From Hyphomicrobiales bacterium (lineage in GTDB: Bacteria; Pseudomonadota; Alphaproteobacteria; Rhizobiales; Beijerinckiaceae): 64,000 nt of DNA. The notes beneath the pieces are model-generated. The model saw only the letters and a program-made list of their open reading frames with translations. It had not been told where the DNA came from and ran no database searches. The stretch spans positions 30,774 to 94,773 of the forward strand of contig CANGQA010000001.1 in assembly GCA_947455995.1 (NCBI GenBank), written 5' to 3'. Numbering within the stretch: position 1 is the stretch's first letter; each line of letters starts with the position of its first letter. Shown here piece after piece: positions 55,046 to 63,793 of the stretch. A program made the translations under genes and the position numbers.

Positions 55046-56458
55046 ATGTCTGACGAGCAAACAGTAAAACGGTTCAGCAATGGCCAAGTGGTCTGTGCCG
55101 AAAAGGGGTTGGTGGCCTGTGATGTGATCACACAGGGCGGGACAATCATCGGCTTGGGCGACTATGATGCCCAACTGCATAATCCCGCCGGGGCGCCGGT
55201 CGAGGAGATCGACCTGTCCGGTCTGGTTGTGATGCCGGGTGTGATCGATCCGCATTTGCATCTCGGCCACGGCAAGGATATTGCCCGTCCCCGTGTGCCC
55301 GAGGATGCAGCCACCGAATCCGCAGCTGCCGCAGTTGGGGGCATCACGACCTTCATTCCCTATCTGATGAGCACCGAACCGTTCGAGACCCAGTTCGATG
55401 AGGTATGTGCCGTCACGCAGGCCGGAAGCCGGATCGATTTTGGTTATCACTTTATCATTTCCACCGAGGCACAACTGTCCGGCGTCCCGGTTTATGCACG
55501 CGACCATGGCGTAACCTCGTTTAAAATTTTTATGAACAACCGCGGCGGAGAAGGAGCACGTCTTGGCCTGCCCGACATTGACGATGGCTATCTGTTCCGT
55601 CTGTGCGAGGCGGCCGCAGCCCATGGCGGTGTTGTCTGCCCCCATCCTGAAACCATCGAAATCGCCTGGGTATTGCGTGAGCGTTTGAAGCAGAGCGATC
55701 CCGAGGGTAAAGGCGGCCTTGCGACATGGAATGCCTCACGGCCCGATTTCGTCGAGGCCGATGCAGTTCAACGCGCTGCCTATCTTGGCAAGGTCACCGG
55801 TGCCCCTGTGTATATTGTCCATACCTCGTCGCAAGCAGCCCTTGAGGCTGCATTGATGCAGCGTCGATCGGGCAGTCGTGTAACAATCGAGACGTGCCCG
55901 CATTACCTGACGCACGACGAGACCTGGTCGGGTGGCGTGGTCGGCAAGATCAACCCGCCTTTGCGTACCGCCAAGGATCGGGAGGCGTTGTGGCAGGCGA
56001 TTGCCGATGGCCATGTCGATACCATTGGCACCGATCATGTGCATCGCGATATCAGTTCTAAATCGGCCTCGGTGTGGGATGCCTCACCCGGCTGTCCTGG
56101 ACTTGAAACCCTGTTGCCGGTGATGTTGAGCGAGGGCCATACAAGGCGGGGACTGACGCTGGAGCGGATCGCCCAACTCACGTCCACCAATGTTGCGAAA
56201 GCCTTTGGCCTGTCAGACCGCAAGGGCAGAATTGCTGTGGGTATGGATGCCGATTTCGCCGTCATCGACCCCAAGGCCCAATGGGTGCTTGATAAGTCGC
56301 ATCTGAAAAGCTCCGCCGGCTATTCCATCTATGAGGGGCAAACACTGACGGGCAGGGTGATCCACACCGTGCTGCGCGGGCGCATGATTATGCGTGATTT
56401 GCAGCTTGATGATCAGGCCATCGGCGGGGGACGCTATGTGTCCCGTTTGCCAGTCTAA
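55046..56458 (+). CDS. Dihydropyrimidinase/hydantoinase-like cyclic amidohydrolase
   Basis: 470 residues. Binuclear metal site complete: His70/His72 (GVIDPHLHLGH), carbamylatable Lys160 (VTSFKIFMNN), His200 (CPHPETIEIA), His259 (YIVHTSSQ) and Asp330 (GTDHVHRD). The family opens cyclic diamides such as dihydropyrimidines, hydantoins and cyclic imides. CPHPE in place of VHAEN near the second His is a difference from classical dihydropyrimidinases and may change substrate. The ring-opening step of block B, by inference. Confidence 0.92.
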   Translation: MSDEQTVKRFSNGQVVCAEKGLVACDVITQGGTIIGLGDYDAQLHNPAGAPVEEIDLSGLVVMPGVIDPHLHLGHGKDIARPRVPEDAATESAAAAVGGITTFIPYLMSTEPFETQFDEVCAVTQAGSRIDFGYHFIISTEAQLSGVPVYARDHGVTSFKIFMNNRGGEGARLGLPDIDDGYLFRLCEAAAAHGGVVCPHPETIEIAWVLRERLKQSDPEGKGGLATWNASRPDFVEADAVQRAAYLGKVTGAPVYIVHTSSQAALEAALMQRRSGSRVTIETCPHYLTHDETWSGGVVGKINPPLRTAKDREALWQAIADGHVDTIGTDHVHRDISSKSASVWDASPGCPGLETLLPVMLSEGHTRRGLTLERIAQLTSTNVAKAFGLSDRKGRIAVGMDADFAVIDPKAQWVLDKSHLKSSAGYSIYEGQTLTGRVIHTVLRGRMIMRDLQLDDQAIGGGRYVSRLPV

Positions 56459-56476
56459 ACCGAAAAGGAGGCCGGT

Positions 56477-56794
56477 ATGGCCATCATCGAACAGCGCACC
56501 TACCGGATCAAAGTGGGGATGGTGCAGGATTATCTGCGCTTCTACCATCAAGAGGGGTTCGAGATCCATTGCCGTTATCTCGGGCCTTCGATCGGTTGGT
56601 TCTACACCGACATCGGCGGTTTGAACGAGATTGTGATGATGTGGCGCTACGAGAATTATGCCGATCGCGAAGAAAGGCGCATTGCCCTTTATGCCGATCC
56701 GGAATGGCTGGCTTTCATCCCCAAAACGCGCGATTATATCGAGCATATGGACAATAAAATTCTCAAGCCCGCCTTTTTCTCGCCACTTCAATAA
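56477..56794 (+). CDS. NIPSNAP family protein
   Basis: 105 residues. IIEQRTYRIKVGMVQDYLRF at the N terminus, then GWFYTDIGGLNEIVMMWRYE and NYADREERRIALYADPEW are the NIPSNAP ferredoxin-like fold. Cytoplasmic; function of the family is poorly known but such proteins often sit in catabolic operons. AGGAGG precedes the ATG by 6 bases. Confidence 0.9.
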   Translation: MAIIEQRTYRIKVGMVQDYLRFYHQEGFEIHCRYLGPSIGWFYTDIGGLNEIVMMWRYENYADREERRIALYADPEWLAFIPKTRDYIEHMDNKILKPAFFSPLQ

Positions 56795-56805
56795 AGGACT
56801 GCGCC

Positions 56806-57129
56806 ATGGCTTTTATCTGCGATATTCCCGCCAAACCAACCGTGCAGCTTGATGACGAGTGTATGCGGATCACCCGCTGGGATTTCGAGCCGGGTGCGGT
56901 TACGGGCTGGCATACCCATGCCTGGCCCTATGTGGTGGTTATGCTGGTCGATGGCATTCTGTCGATCCATGACGGCACAAACGTCACCGATGTGCCGCTG
57001 AAGGCAGGTCAATCCTATCGCCGTCTGGCCAATGTGCAGCACGATGTCAAAAACGGCTCGGACCATCCGATTGCCTTTATCGAGATCGAAATCATGCGCC
57101 CGGATAAAATCAACGAATTGCCGGATTGA
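56806..57129 (+). CDS. Cupin-domain protein
   Basis: 107 residues, one small beta-barrel. Cupin motif 1 is GAVTGWHTHAWPYVVVML (His36, His38) and motif 2 is around SYRRLANVQHDVKNGS. Could be a metal-dependent isomerase, lyase or sensor. Last gene of block B; its stop directly abuts the stop of the convergent carboxypeptidase. Confidence 0.88.
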   Translation: MAFICDIPAKPTVQLDDECMRITRWDFEPGAVTGWHTHAWPYVVVMLVDGILSIHDGTNVTDVPLKAGQSYRRLANVQHDVKNGSDHPIAFIEIEIMRPDKINELPD

Positions 57130-58641
57130 TTATGATTCCTCGTCCGCCAGATAGCGGGCGTTCAGATGGGCTTCGAAATCGGCAGGATCAAGAGGCTTGC
57201 CCGTGGCTTGGCGCATCAGGTCATTGAAGCCTAGCAGGCTGCCCTGGCTGTGGATATTCTGGCGCAGCCAGCCCAGCAATGGGCCAAAGTCACCTTGGCT
57301 AAGGGCAGTATCAAGGCCGCCCACCCTGTGGCGGGCCGCTTTCATCAATTGCGCGGCAGCCATGGCCCCAAGGGTATAACTGGGGAAATAACCGAACAGG
57401 CCATCATACCAGTGGATATCCTGTAATACGCCGTGGGCATCGTCGGGCGGGGTAATGCCGAGCAGGGCGTGCAAAGCCTCGTTCCATGCCGAAGGCAGAT
57501 CGGCGACTTGAAGATCACCGGCGATCAAAGCCTGTTCCAACTCAAATCGCATTATGACATGGGCGGGATAGGTCATCTCATCCGCATCAACCCTGATGAA
57601 GCCGCGCTCGATCCTGCGCCATAACCGGCCCAAATTGTCTGCTTGGTAGGGGGCAGCATCGCCATTGAAAGTGGCGTGCAATTCCTGCCCGAGCCAGCCC
57701 AGATAGGCATCGGAGCGGCAAGCCTGCATTTCGACAATCAGGGACTGGCTCTCATGTGCTGCCATGCCTGCGGCGTAGCCGATGGGCTGGCGGGCGAAGT
57801 CGGCTGGAAGGCCGCGTTCATACAAAGCATGGCCGGTTTCGTGCATCACGCCCAGCAGACTTTTAGCAAAATTGGATTCATCATAACGGGTCGTGATGCG
57901 GACATCGGTGGGAATACCCCCACAAAACGGATGGGTCGAGCGGTCAAGCCGCGAATGGTCGGCCTCAAGGCCGGCCCGTTGCGACAGGTTGCGGCAAAGC
58001 GTTTCCTGCAAGGCAACTGGAAAAGGTCCCTGCGGCATCACAGGTGCCGGACGGCGTGCCTGCAAGGCTTCCGCCTGCGGCAGCGCGTCTTTCAGATAGA
58101 TTTTATAACGATCGAAAACGGGCTTGACATCGGCCCCATAGATACCGGGCTGGAAGCCGTCCATCAGTGCGTCATGGGGTGTGAGCGACAGGGCCTCGCC
58201 CAATGCTTGGGCCTGAAGGCGCACCAATCTGACGACCTCTTGCAGGGCCGGACGCACAAGGGCGAAATCGCTGGTCTGGCGCGCCTGCCGCCAGATTTTC
58301 TCGCAAGCGGAATTGGCGCGCGCCTGTGCTTCCACCAGATCGGCCGGAAGTGCGACTGCGCGGATATGGGCCTGCCGCATCAGTTTAAGATTGGTCGCCT
58401 GCCACAGACCAAGCTGCTGCTTGTCGTCCTCAGCCTCTAAAAGATCATCCGCAACCGCGGGTTCAATCAGCAGGCCATGGGCCAGGCTGGCTAAAACAGC
58501 CAACTGGTCGCCGCGGGCTTGCCCGCCGCCCGGTGGCATCATGGCGGATGCATCCCAGCCGAGCATGGCAGAGGCTTCATGGATAGTCGCCATGCGCTCG
58601 AAACGCTGGTGCAGACGCTCGTAAGCAGAAAATTTTGTCAT
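57130..58641 (-). CDS. Carboxypeptidase M32 family metallopeptidase
   Basis: 503 residues. Zinc motif HETGH (His268-Glu-x-x-His272 by the 504-residue numbering) with the third ligand Glu298 in MAAHESQSLIVE, and the family signature STHPFCGGIPTDVRITTRYD. It removes C-terminal residues from peptides in the cytoplasm. Start is one of the two ATGs at 58644/58641. Unrelated in sequence to the block B genes; it could process peptides brought in by the nearby importers. Confidence 0.93.
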   Translation of the reverse strand: MTKFSAYERLHQRFERMATIHEASAMLGWDASAMMPPGGGQARGDQLAVLASLAHGLLIEPAVADDLLEAEDDKQQLGLWQATNLKLMRQAHIRAVALPADLVEAQARANSACEKIWRQARQTSDFALVRPALQEVVRLVRLQAQALGEALSLTPHDALMDGFQPGIYGADVKPVFDRYKIYLKDALPQAEALQARRPAPVMPQGPFPVALQETLCRNLSQRAGLEADHSRLDRSTHPFCGGIPTDVRITTRYDESNFAKSLLGVMHETGHALYERGLPADFARQPIGYAAGMAAHESQSLIVEMQACRSDAYLGWLGQELHATFNGDAAPYQADNLGRLWRRIERGFIRVDADEMTYPAHVIMRFELEQALIAGDLQVADLPSAWNEALHALLGITPPDDAHGVLQDIHWYDGLFGYFPSYTLGAMAAAQLMKAARHRVGGLDTALSQGDFGPLLGWLRQNIHSQGSLLGFNDLMRQATGKPLDPADFEAHLNARYLADEES

Positions 58642-58840
58642 CATCAGCTCGATCGTTGAAGAGGGCGGGACTCACACAAATACGAGAGGCAACTTTACTG
58701 TATGGCTGGCGATTGCACCATCACGCAGGTTGGGACATGCAACCCAGCTATGCCACCGAAAAGTCGTGACAGATGGGTTGCAGCTTGTAAAATCGAAACG
58801 ACAATAAAAACAATGACGACTTTATGGGCAGGATTGAATT

Positions 58841-59614
58841 ATGAGCGCACAGTATCATTCGGGCGGCACGCCACTGGCAGGCAAAATTGTGTGGGTTACT
58901 GGTGCCGGATCAGGCGTCGGCGAGGCGGCCGCTGTGCTGATGGCTCGGGCAGGAGCCAGAGTGGTTTTGACAGGCCGGCGTATCGAACCGCTCGAAGCGG
59001 TAGCCGCGCGCATTGCCGCCGATGGCGGCACAGTGATGGTTGCCGCAGGTGATGTGACCGATAAGTCTACGGCTTCATCCGTGGTTGCGCAGATCGTTGC
59101 GCGATATGGCCGTCTGGATATTCTGGTCAATAATGCGGGAATGAACATCAAAAACCGCAAGCTTGCCGAACTGACCCCCGATACGATCGACGAGATGGTT
59201 GCGGGCAATCTCAACGGCGCATATTACAATGTGCTGGCGGCACTTCATGTCATGCGCCAGCAAAAAGATGGTGTGCTGATCCACACGGCCTCATGGGCTG
59301 GCAAATATATTTCGCAAATTTCGGGCAGTACCTATAGCACCGCCAAGGCGGCGGTGATTGCCATGAGCGAGACAATCAATATCGAGGAATTTCGTAACGG
59401 CATCCGTTCTTCGGTGCTGTGCCCCAATGAAATAGCCACACCGATGTTGGACAAGCGGCCCGTCAAAGTCACCGACGAGGAAAGAGCGCGCATGTTGCAG
59501 ATGGAGGATATGGGTAATCTGATTGTCTATATCGCCAGCCAACCACCACATGTCTGCATCAACGAGGTGGTGATCAGCCCGACATGGAACCGTTTTTACG
59601 AGAAAATGATCTGA
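58841..59614 (+). CDS. SDR family oxidoreductase
   Basis: 257 residues. Cofactor motif TGAGSGVG (20-27), NNAG (97-100), and catalytic Ser151, Tyr165 and Lys169 (SGSTYSTAKA). The residue after the second strand is Arg (TGRRIEP), favouring NADP. AGGA precedes the ATG by 7 bases. Monocistronic; the 196 bp before it hold no other gene. Substrate unknown. Confidence 0.9.
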   Translation: MSAQYHSGGTPLAGKIVWVTGAGSGVGEAAAVLMARAGARVVLTGRRIEPLEAVAARIAADGGTVMVAAGDVTDKSTASSVVAQIVARYGRLDILVNNAGMNIKNRKLAELTPDTIDEMVAGNLNGAYYNVLAALHVMRQQKDGVLIHTASWAGKYISQISGSTYSTAKAAVIAMSETINIEEFRNGIRSSVLCPNEIATPMLDKRPVKVTDEERARMLQMEDMGNLIVYIASQPPHVCINEVVISPTWNRFYEKMI

Positions 59615-59617
59615 AGC

Positions 59618-59959
59618 TCAGTAATTATTGAAAACATTCAGATAGTCTTTGTTGACCGTGGTGGTTTTGACGCTGAAAGGCTCGCAATTGACATAAACCT
59701 CGATCGTGGTGTTGATCGCAGCGAGCAGTGGATATTTGGTAAAAACAGTGTGGCAGCGGCCTTTGTTGACGATGATATCGTTGATCACCAGCTTGTCGTT
59801 GCCGGTCTTGTAGCGCAGCACATGCATTCCGTTGCTCGAGCGTGATTTGCTGACGCTTAACTCGTTGAGCAGAAATTCCTTGGACACCTCCTCTTGCGCC
59901 ACTGCTGGCGCGATCATCATACACAAGGCCAACAGGCCAATCCCTGACAGTTTACGCAT
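59618..59959 (-). CDS. Small exported protein of unknown function
   Basis: 113 residues. Signal peptide MRKLSGIGLLALCMMIAPAVA, cleavage near VAQE. The mature part has two Cys (KGRCHTVFTK, YVNCEPFSV) that could form a disulfide and alternating hydrophobic stretches suggesting beta strands. I do not recognise a family. Convergent with the SDR gene, only 3 bp apart. Confidence 0.65.
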   Translation of the reverse strand: MRKLSGIGLLALCMMIAPAVAQEEVSKEFLLNELSVSKSRSSNGMHVLRYKTGNDKLVINDIIVNKGRCHTVFTKYPLLAAINTTIEVYVNCEPFSVKTTTVNKDYLNVFNNY

Positions 59960-60008
59960 ACCTTACCCCCGCTTTGATTGGCATCATTGCCGAAAATGAG
60001 GCTTCCGG

Positions 60009-61088
60009 TCAATCAAGCGGGGTATAGAGTCTGGCTTTGTCGGTTGCACCGATGCTGGTGTAGAACACGTGAAGATTGTGTTGGGCAAGAAAACTACCCC
60101 GCCCTTTGACCGCACCTTCCCATTCCGGCCGCTCGCCCAGTTGCAAACAGGTGAGCCAGCATTCCTCGATCAGGCCGAGGTTATGGGCGGCTTTGTCGGG
60201 CTGCTTGAGGGCCATATCGAGTAACAGGTCACCCAGCACAAAATAATAATCGGGCGAAGAATTATAATGGGCCAGCATGTCATGGGCGAGAGCCAGGCCT
60301 TCCTCAAATTGTCCGGTCATTTTCAGACAATAGAGCATCCGGACCACCAGATCGTGATGCCATGGCTGGTCAGGACCGCAATGGGACAGGGCTTTTCTGA
60401 AATGGCTGCACGCTTGGGAAAAGCTATGGCCGACTTCGAATTCCTTGCCCAATTGGTAATGCAGATAGGGGTCATCAGGATGGGTGATCAAGGCCTGTTG
60501 CAACAGCGCCTGGTTGCGGCCCTGCTTGCGTTTGAGCTGTTGATTTTCATAGCCATCATGGCCGACCAGAATGTCGAGCTTGCGCCTTGGTTGCGTGTGT
60601 ACGGGCTGTTCATGCACCGCCCCCATAAACTGCACACCTTTGGGCAAGAGGCGCGTCAGCCAACACGCTGATTCATCGATCCGTGTATTGTTGTCAAAAC
60701 TGCTTTCAATCTGGATAGCGCCGACAAAATGCTGGTCGGCAAACTCGTTCCTTTGCTGGCTGATGGCGCGCAGGAGTGGGCCGCCCGAGATCAGCCATTC
60801 ATCGGCATCCAACACCAGATTCCAGTCTGCCTGCGAATGGTTGAGTGCCGCATTGCGCGCAGCAGAAAAATCATTGCACCATTGAAAATGATAGACCTCG
60901 GCCCCGCACGAACGCGCAATGGCGATGGTCTGGTCACTCGATCCTGTATCCAGCACGATCATCTGATCTACCCAGGGCGCAATGCTTTTGAGACAGCGGC
61001 TTATACAGCGCGCCTCATTGCGGGCGATCATCACCAGCGCGATGGTCTTGTCGTTCGTTCCGGTCAATCCAAGGCTCGCATAGGGCAT
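60009..61088 (-). CDS. Family 2 glycosyltransferase with C-terminal TPR-like helices
   Basis: 359 residues. GT-A domain (about 14-190): IALVMIARNEARCISRCLKS, VLDTGSSDQT, SAARNAALNHSQ and the nucleotide-binding LVLDADEWL. The C-terminal half is helical with repeats (HYQLGKEFEVGHSFSQACSH, GLALAHDMLAHYNSSPDYYF). Cytoplasmic; sugar and acceptor unknown. Starts 3 bp after kup on the same strand, so co-transcribed. Confidence 0.88.
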   Translation of the reverse strand: MPYASLGLTGTNDKTIALVMIARNEARCISRCLKSIAPWVDQMIVLDTGSSDQTIAIARSCGAEVYHFQWCNDFSAARNAALNHSQADWNLVLDADEWLISGGPLLRAISQQRNEFADQHFVGAIQIESSFDNNTRIDESACWLTRLLPKGVQFMGAVHEQPVHTQPRRKLDILVGHDGYENQQLKRKQGRNQALLQQALITHPDDPYLHYQLGKEFEVGHSFSQACSHFRKALSHCGPDQPWHHDLVVRMLYCLKMTGQFEEGLALAHDMLAHYNSSPDYYFVLGDLLLDMALKQPDKAAHNLGLIEECWLTCLQLGERPEWEGAVKGRGSFLAQHNLHVFYTSIGATDKARLYTPLD

Positions 61089-61091
61089 GGC

Positions 61092-62999
61092 TCAGGCTGG
61101 CAATTCGATATGGCCACCCAGTTCGACAACATGGGCGGGCGGGATGGCATAATAATCTGTTGCACTCAGCATGTTGCGGTGCAGGGCGATGAAAATCGCA
61201 TCGGACATGCTGCGCCACAGGCCGGTGGCGCGCGAGGTGATGCGTTCTCGGCCTATGAAAAAAGAGACGTCGTGCAGCTTGAAATGGAATTCTTTGATGC
61301 GCAGTTGCGCCAGCACCCGCAAGATGCGCGGTTCTTCAAAAAAACCGTAATGCAGCCGGACAATGTGAATGTCATTTTCAAGTGAAATCACTTGCATCCG
61401 GTGTTGGTCTTTGATGTAGGGCGTTGTGCTGGTTTCAACCACCATCAGGATCACCCGCTCATGCAACACATGGTAGTGGTTGATGCTGTGAAGCAACGAC
61501 AAAGGAACCACTTTTGTATTGGGGACCATGAAAATGGCAGTGCCGGGCACGCGTGGCAACGTGTGGGCAGCCAACTGTTTGATGAGGTCGTCCAGCGGCG
61601 TGGCCTCATGCCAACGGGCTTTGAGCAGCCGTTCGCGCCCGTGCACCCATGCCATCATCACGAAAAAAATGAACGCTGCGACAGTGAGCGGAAACCAGCC
61701 GCCATGCGCGAATTTGAGCAGGTTGCTGCCGAAGAACAGCAGATCGATTGCAAAGAAAAGGCCGAACAGCGGTAAGGCCAACCATGGTTTCCAATGCAGG
61801 CGGCGGATCATCACCAGACAGGCCAGCGCAGTCACCGTTCCCATCGTCCCCGTGACAGCGATGCCATAGGTCGATGCCAGACTGTCGGAGGTTTTAAACG
61901 ACACCACAAGGGCCACAACAGCTAGAAAAAGAAACAGGTTGACCTGCGAGACATAGATCTGGCCGATTTCATCAGATGAAGTGTGGTGGATGCGGATACG
62001 GGGAATATAACCCAGCTGCACAGCCTGATTGGCAATTGAAAATGCACCGGAAATCACAGCCTGCGAGGCAATGATGGTGGCCAGTGCCGCCAGCCCGACC
62101 ATCGGAAACAAGGCCCATTCGGGAGCAAGCCGGTAAAAGGGATGGGTTATCGCACTTGAATCATTGAGGAGTAACGCACCCTGGCCGAGATAGTTCAGCA
62201 ACAAGGATGGCAGCACGATAAACAACCAGGTGCGGCTGATCGGGGCGGCACCGAAGTGACCCATATCGGCATAAAGGGCCTCGCCGCCTGTCACAGTCAG
62301 GACCACGGCGCCCAAGATCGCCATGCTCAATCCGCCATGATCGAACAGAAAACGGATACCATAGCGCGGATCGAAGGCAGCCAGCACCGACAAGTTGTTG
62401 GCCAAGGCCATCAGGCCCAGAACCGCCATGACCAGAAACCAGATGAGCATGACAGGGCCGAACAATAAGCCGATGGTGGCCGTGCCGTGCCGCTCGATTG
62501 CAAAGAGGGCGGCAATCAGCACCACTGTGATCGGCACGACATAGGGTGAAAGCAAGGGAGTGGCTATTTCGATACCTTCTATGGCACTCAATACCGAAAT
62601 GGCAGGGGTTATGACGCAATCGCCGTAAAACAGCGAGGCTCCGATCAATCCGACCGAAAGAACAAGCCAGCGCAAGCCGCTGCTCTCAACACAATTCACG
62701 GCTAAAGCCGTTAAAGCCAGTGTCCCGCCTTCGCCTTTATTATTGGCCTGCATGATGACCAGAACATATTTGAACGTGATCACCACCAACAAGGACCAGA
62801 TCATCAGCGAGAGAATGGCCAGCACTGTTTCGGTACTGATTCCGCCAGCGGCCTCTATGGACTGCTTGAAGGCATAAAGAGGGGATGTGCCGATATCGCC
62901 GAATACCACACCAAGGGCGCCGATGATCAAAGTTGATTGGGGTGTACTCTTGCAACTGTCCGGCTGCTCATGCGGGGCGTGGTGTGCTTTTGTATTCAT
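61092..62999 (-). CDS. kup: Kup family potassium uptake protein
   Basis: 635 residues, 12 membrane helices and a soluble C-terminal part. Marks: GALGVVFGDIGTSPLYAFKQ, GEGGTLALTALAV, SLFYGDCVITPAISVLSAIE and GEALYADMGHFGAAPI. A proton-coupled low-affinity K+ importer. The frame starts at 63017, but ATG at 62999 after GTGGGA gives the usual length. Confidence 0.95.
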   Translation of the reverse strand: MNTKAHHAPHEQPDSCKSTPQSTLIIGALGVVFGDIGTSPLYAFKQSIEAAGGISTETVLAILSLMIWSLLVVITFKYVLVIMQANNKGEGGTLALTALAVNCVESSGLRWLVLSVGLIGASLFYGDCVITPAISVLSAIEGIEIATPLLSPYVVPITVVLIAALFAIERHGTATIGLLFGPVMLIWFLVMAVLGLMALANNLSVLAAFDPRYGIRFLFDHGGLSMAILGAVVLTVTGGEALYADMGHFGAAPISRTWLFIVLPSLLLNYLGQGALLLNDSSAITHPFYRLAPEWALFPMVGLAALATIIASQAVISGAFSIANQAVQLGYIPRIRIHHTSSDEIGQIYVSQVNLFLFLAVVALVVSFKTSDSLASTYGIAVTGTMGTVTALACLVMIRRLHWKPWLALPLFGLFFAIDLLFFGSNLLKFAHGGWFPLTVAAFIFFVMMAWVHGRERLLKARWHEATPLDDLIKQLAAHTLPRVPGTAIFMVPNTKVVPLSLLHSINHYHVLHERVILMVVETSTTPYIKDQHRMQVISLENDIHIVRLHYGFFEEPRILRVLAQLRIKEFHFKLHDVSFFIGRERITSRATGLWRSMSDAIFIALHRNMLSATDYYAIPPAHVVELGGHIELPA

Positions 63000-63036
63000 T
63001 CCCACTGATAACCGCATTCTGTCTTAAAAATCGCAG

Positions 63037-63357
63037 TTACATAACCCGTGTCATCGTCACCAGTTCAGACGAATGCGCCAAGTGGGTCAGATGGTTTTCA
63101 TTGCCGGCGACGGCATGGCGCAAAGACTGCATCGCCATGGCATATTCATTTGTCAGGCTTTTGATGCGGCTCTGGATGCTGACAAGGGACAGATCATTGG
63201 CATGCTGGTCATCAAGCCTGAACATTTGTGTACTCATGGTCCGCTGGCGCAGACGCACTGTTTCCTGAGCCAGATCTTCGAGCTGGTTTTGCAGGAATTC
63301 GACGTGGGCAGCAATGCCACGAAGGCCATCGACCAGATCGACTTGTTGATTCTGCAT
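63037..63357 (-). CDS. Small coiled-coil protein of unknown function
   Basis: 106 residues, no signal or membrane segment. Heptad-like pattern in VEFLQNQLEDLAQETVRLRQ and IQSRIKSLTNEYAMAMQSLR suggests a coiled coil. AGGAG lies before the ATG at 63357. 37 bp upstream of kup on the same strand; may be co-transcribed. Family not recognised. Confidence 0.6.
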   Translation of the reverse strand: MQNQQVDLVDGLRGIAAHVEFLQNQLEDLAQETVRLRQRTMSTQMFRLDDQHANDLSLVSIQSRIKSLTNEYAMAMQSLRHAVAGNENHLTHLAHSSELVTMTRVM

Positions 63358-63763
63358 CTCGCCCTCTCCTGTTGATCTGTTAAACACGGTTATGGCAGCT
63401 ATTTCTTTAGTCCGGTGTCATTGTCCCTTCGTCGTGTCGGGCAGCTTGCAGCGACCTCCGATCATAATCCTTTTTGGCGAAGCCGGATGCTTTGAAGGGC
63501 TGGATTTTCAACTCAAGGGTTCAATTTGAACATTTATATTGAAATATTTTGAAGTATTGTTGTTGTATAAAATCTAAATGTCTGAAATCATTGACTAATA
63601 TTTTAGAAATATTTGGAAACGTACCTATTGTGCGACGTTGCAAATTGTATACAGTTGACAAGGTTTGGAATTGGGTGTGCGTCCGGTCGATTTGTCCTGA
63701 CGGTTGTCGGTATTCATGTGGTTCGGGAAAGGCTTTAACCGCATGATTAAAAAGGAAAATTCG
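63358..63763. other. A+T-rich intergenic region at the right edge
   Basis: About 400 bp with no supported gene. The base composition becomes visibly more A+T-rich from about 63500 onward than anywhere to the left, which suggests a boundary of acquired DNA. It contains the 17-mer TTGTATACAGTTGACAA (63645-63661). Confidence 0.5.
63645..63661. promoter_or_regulatory. Second copy of the TTGTATACAGTTRACAA motif
   Basis: TTGTATACAGTTGACAA differs from the 44005-44021 site at one position. Located about 130 bp before the MarR-like gene start. Could be an operator for a GntR-type protein, or a chance A+T-rich match. Confidence 0.35.
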
Positions 63764-63793
63764 ATGAAAAAACACATAAAGAAGCTGGTTTGA
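63764..63793 (+). CDS. Possible 9-codon leader peptide
   Basis: ATG at 63764 after AAAAAGGAAAATTCG (good ribosome site) reads MKKHIKKLV then stop. Its TGA overlaps the TTG that opens the MarR-like frame (TTGA), so it may couple translation or be the product of a frameshift in the N terminus of that gene. Not an annotated family. Confidence 0.3.
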   Translation: MKKHIKKLV

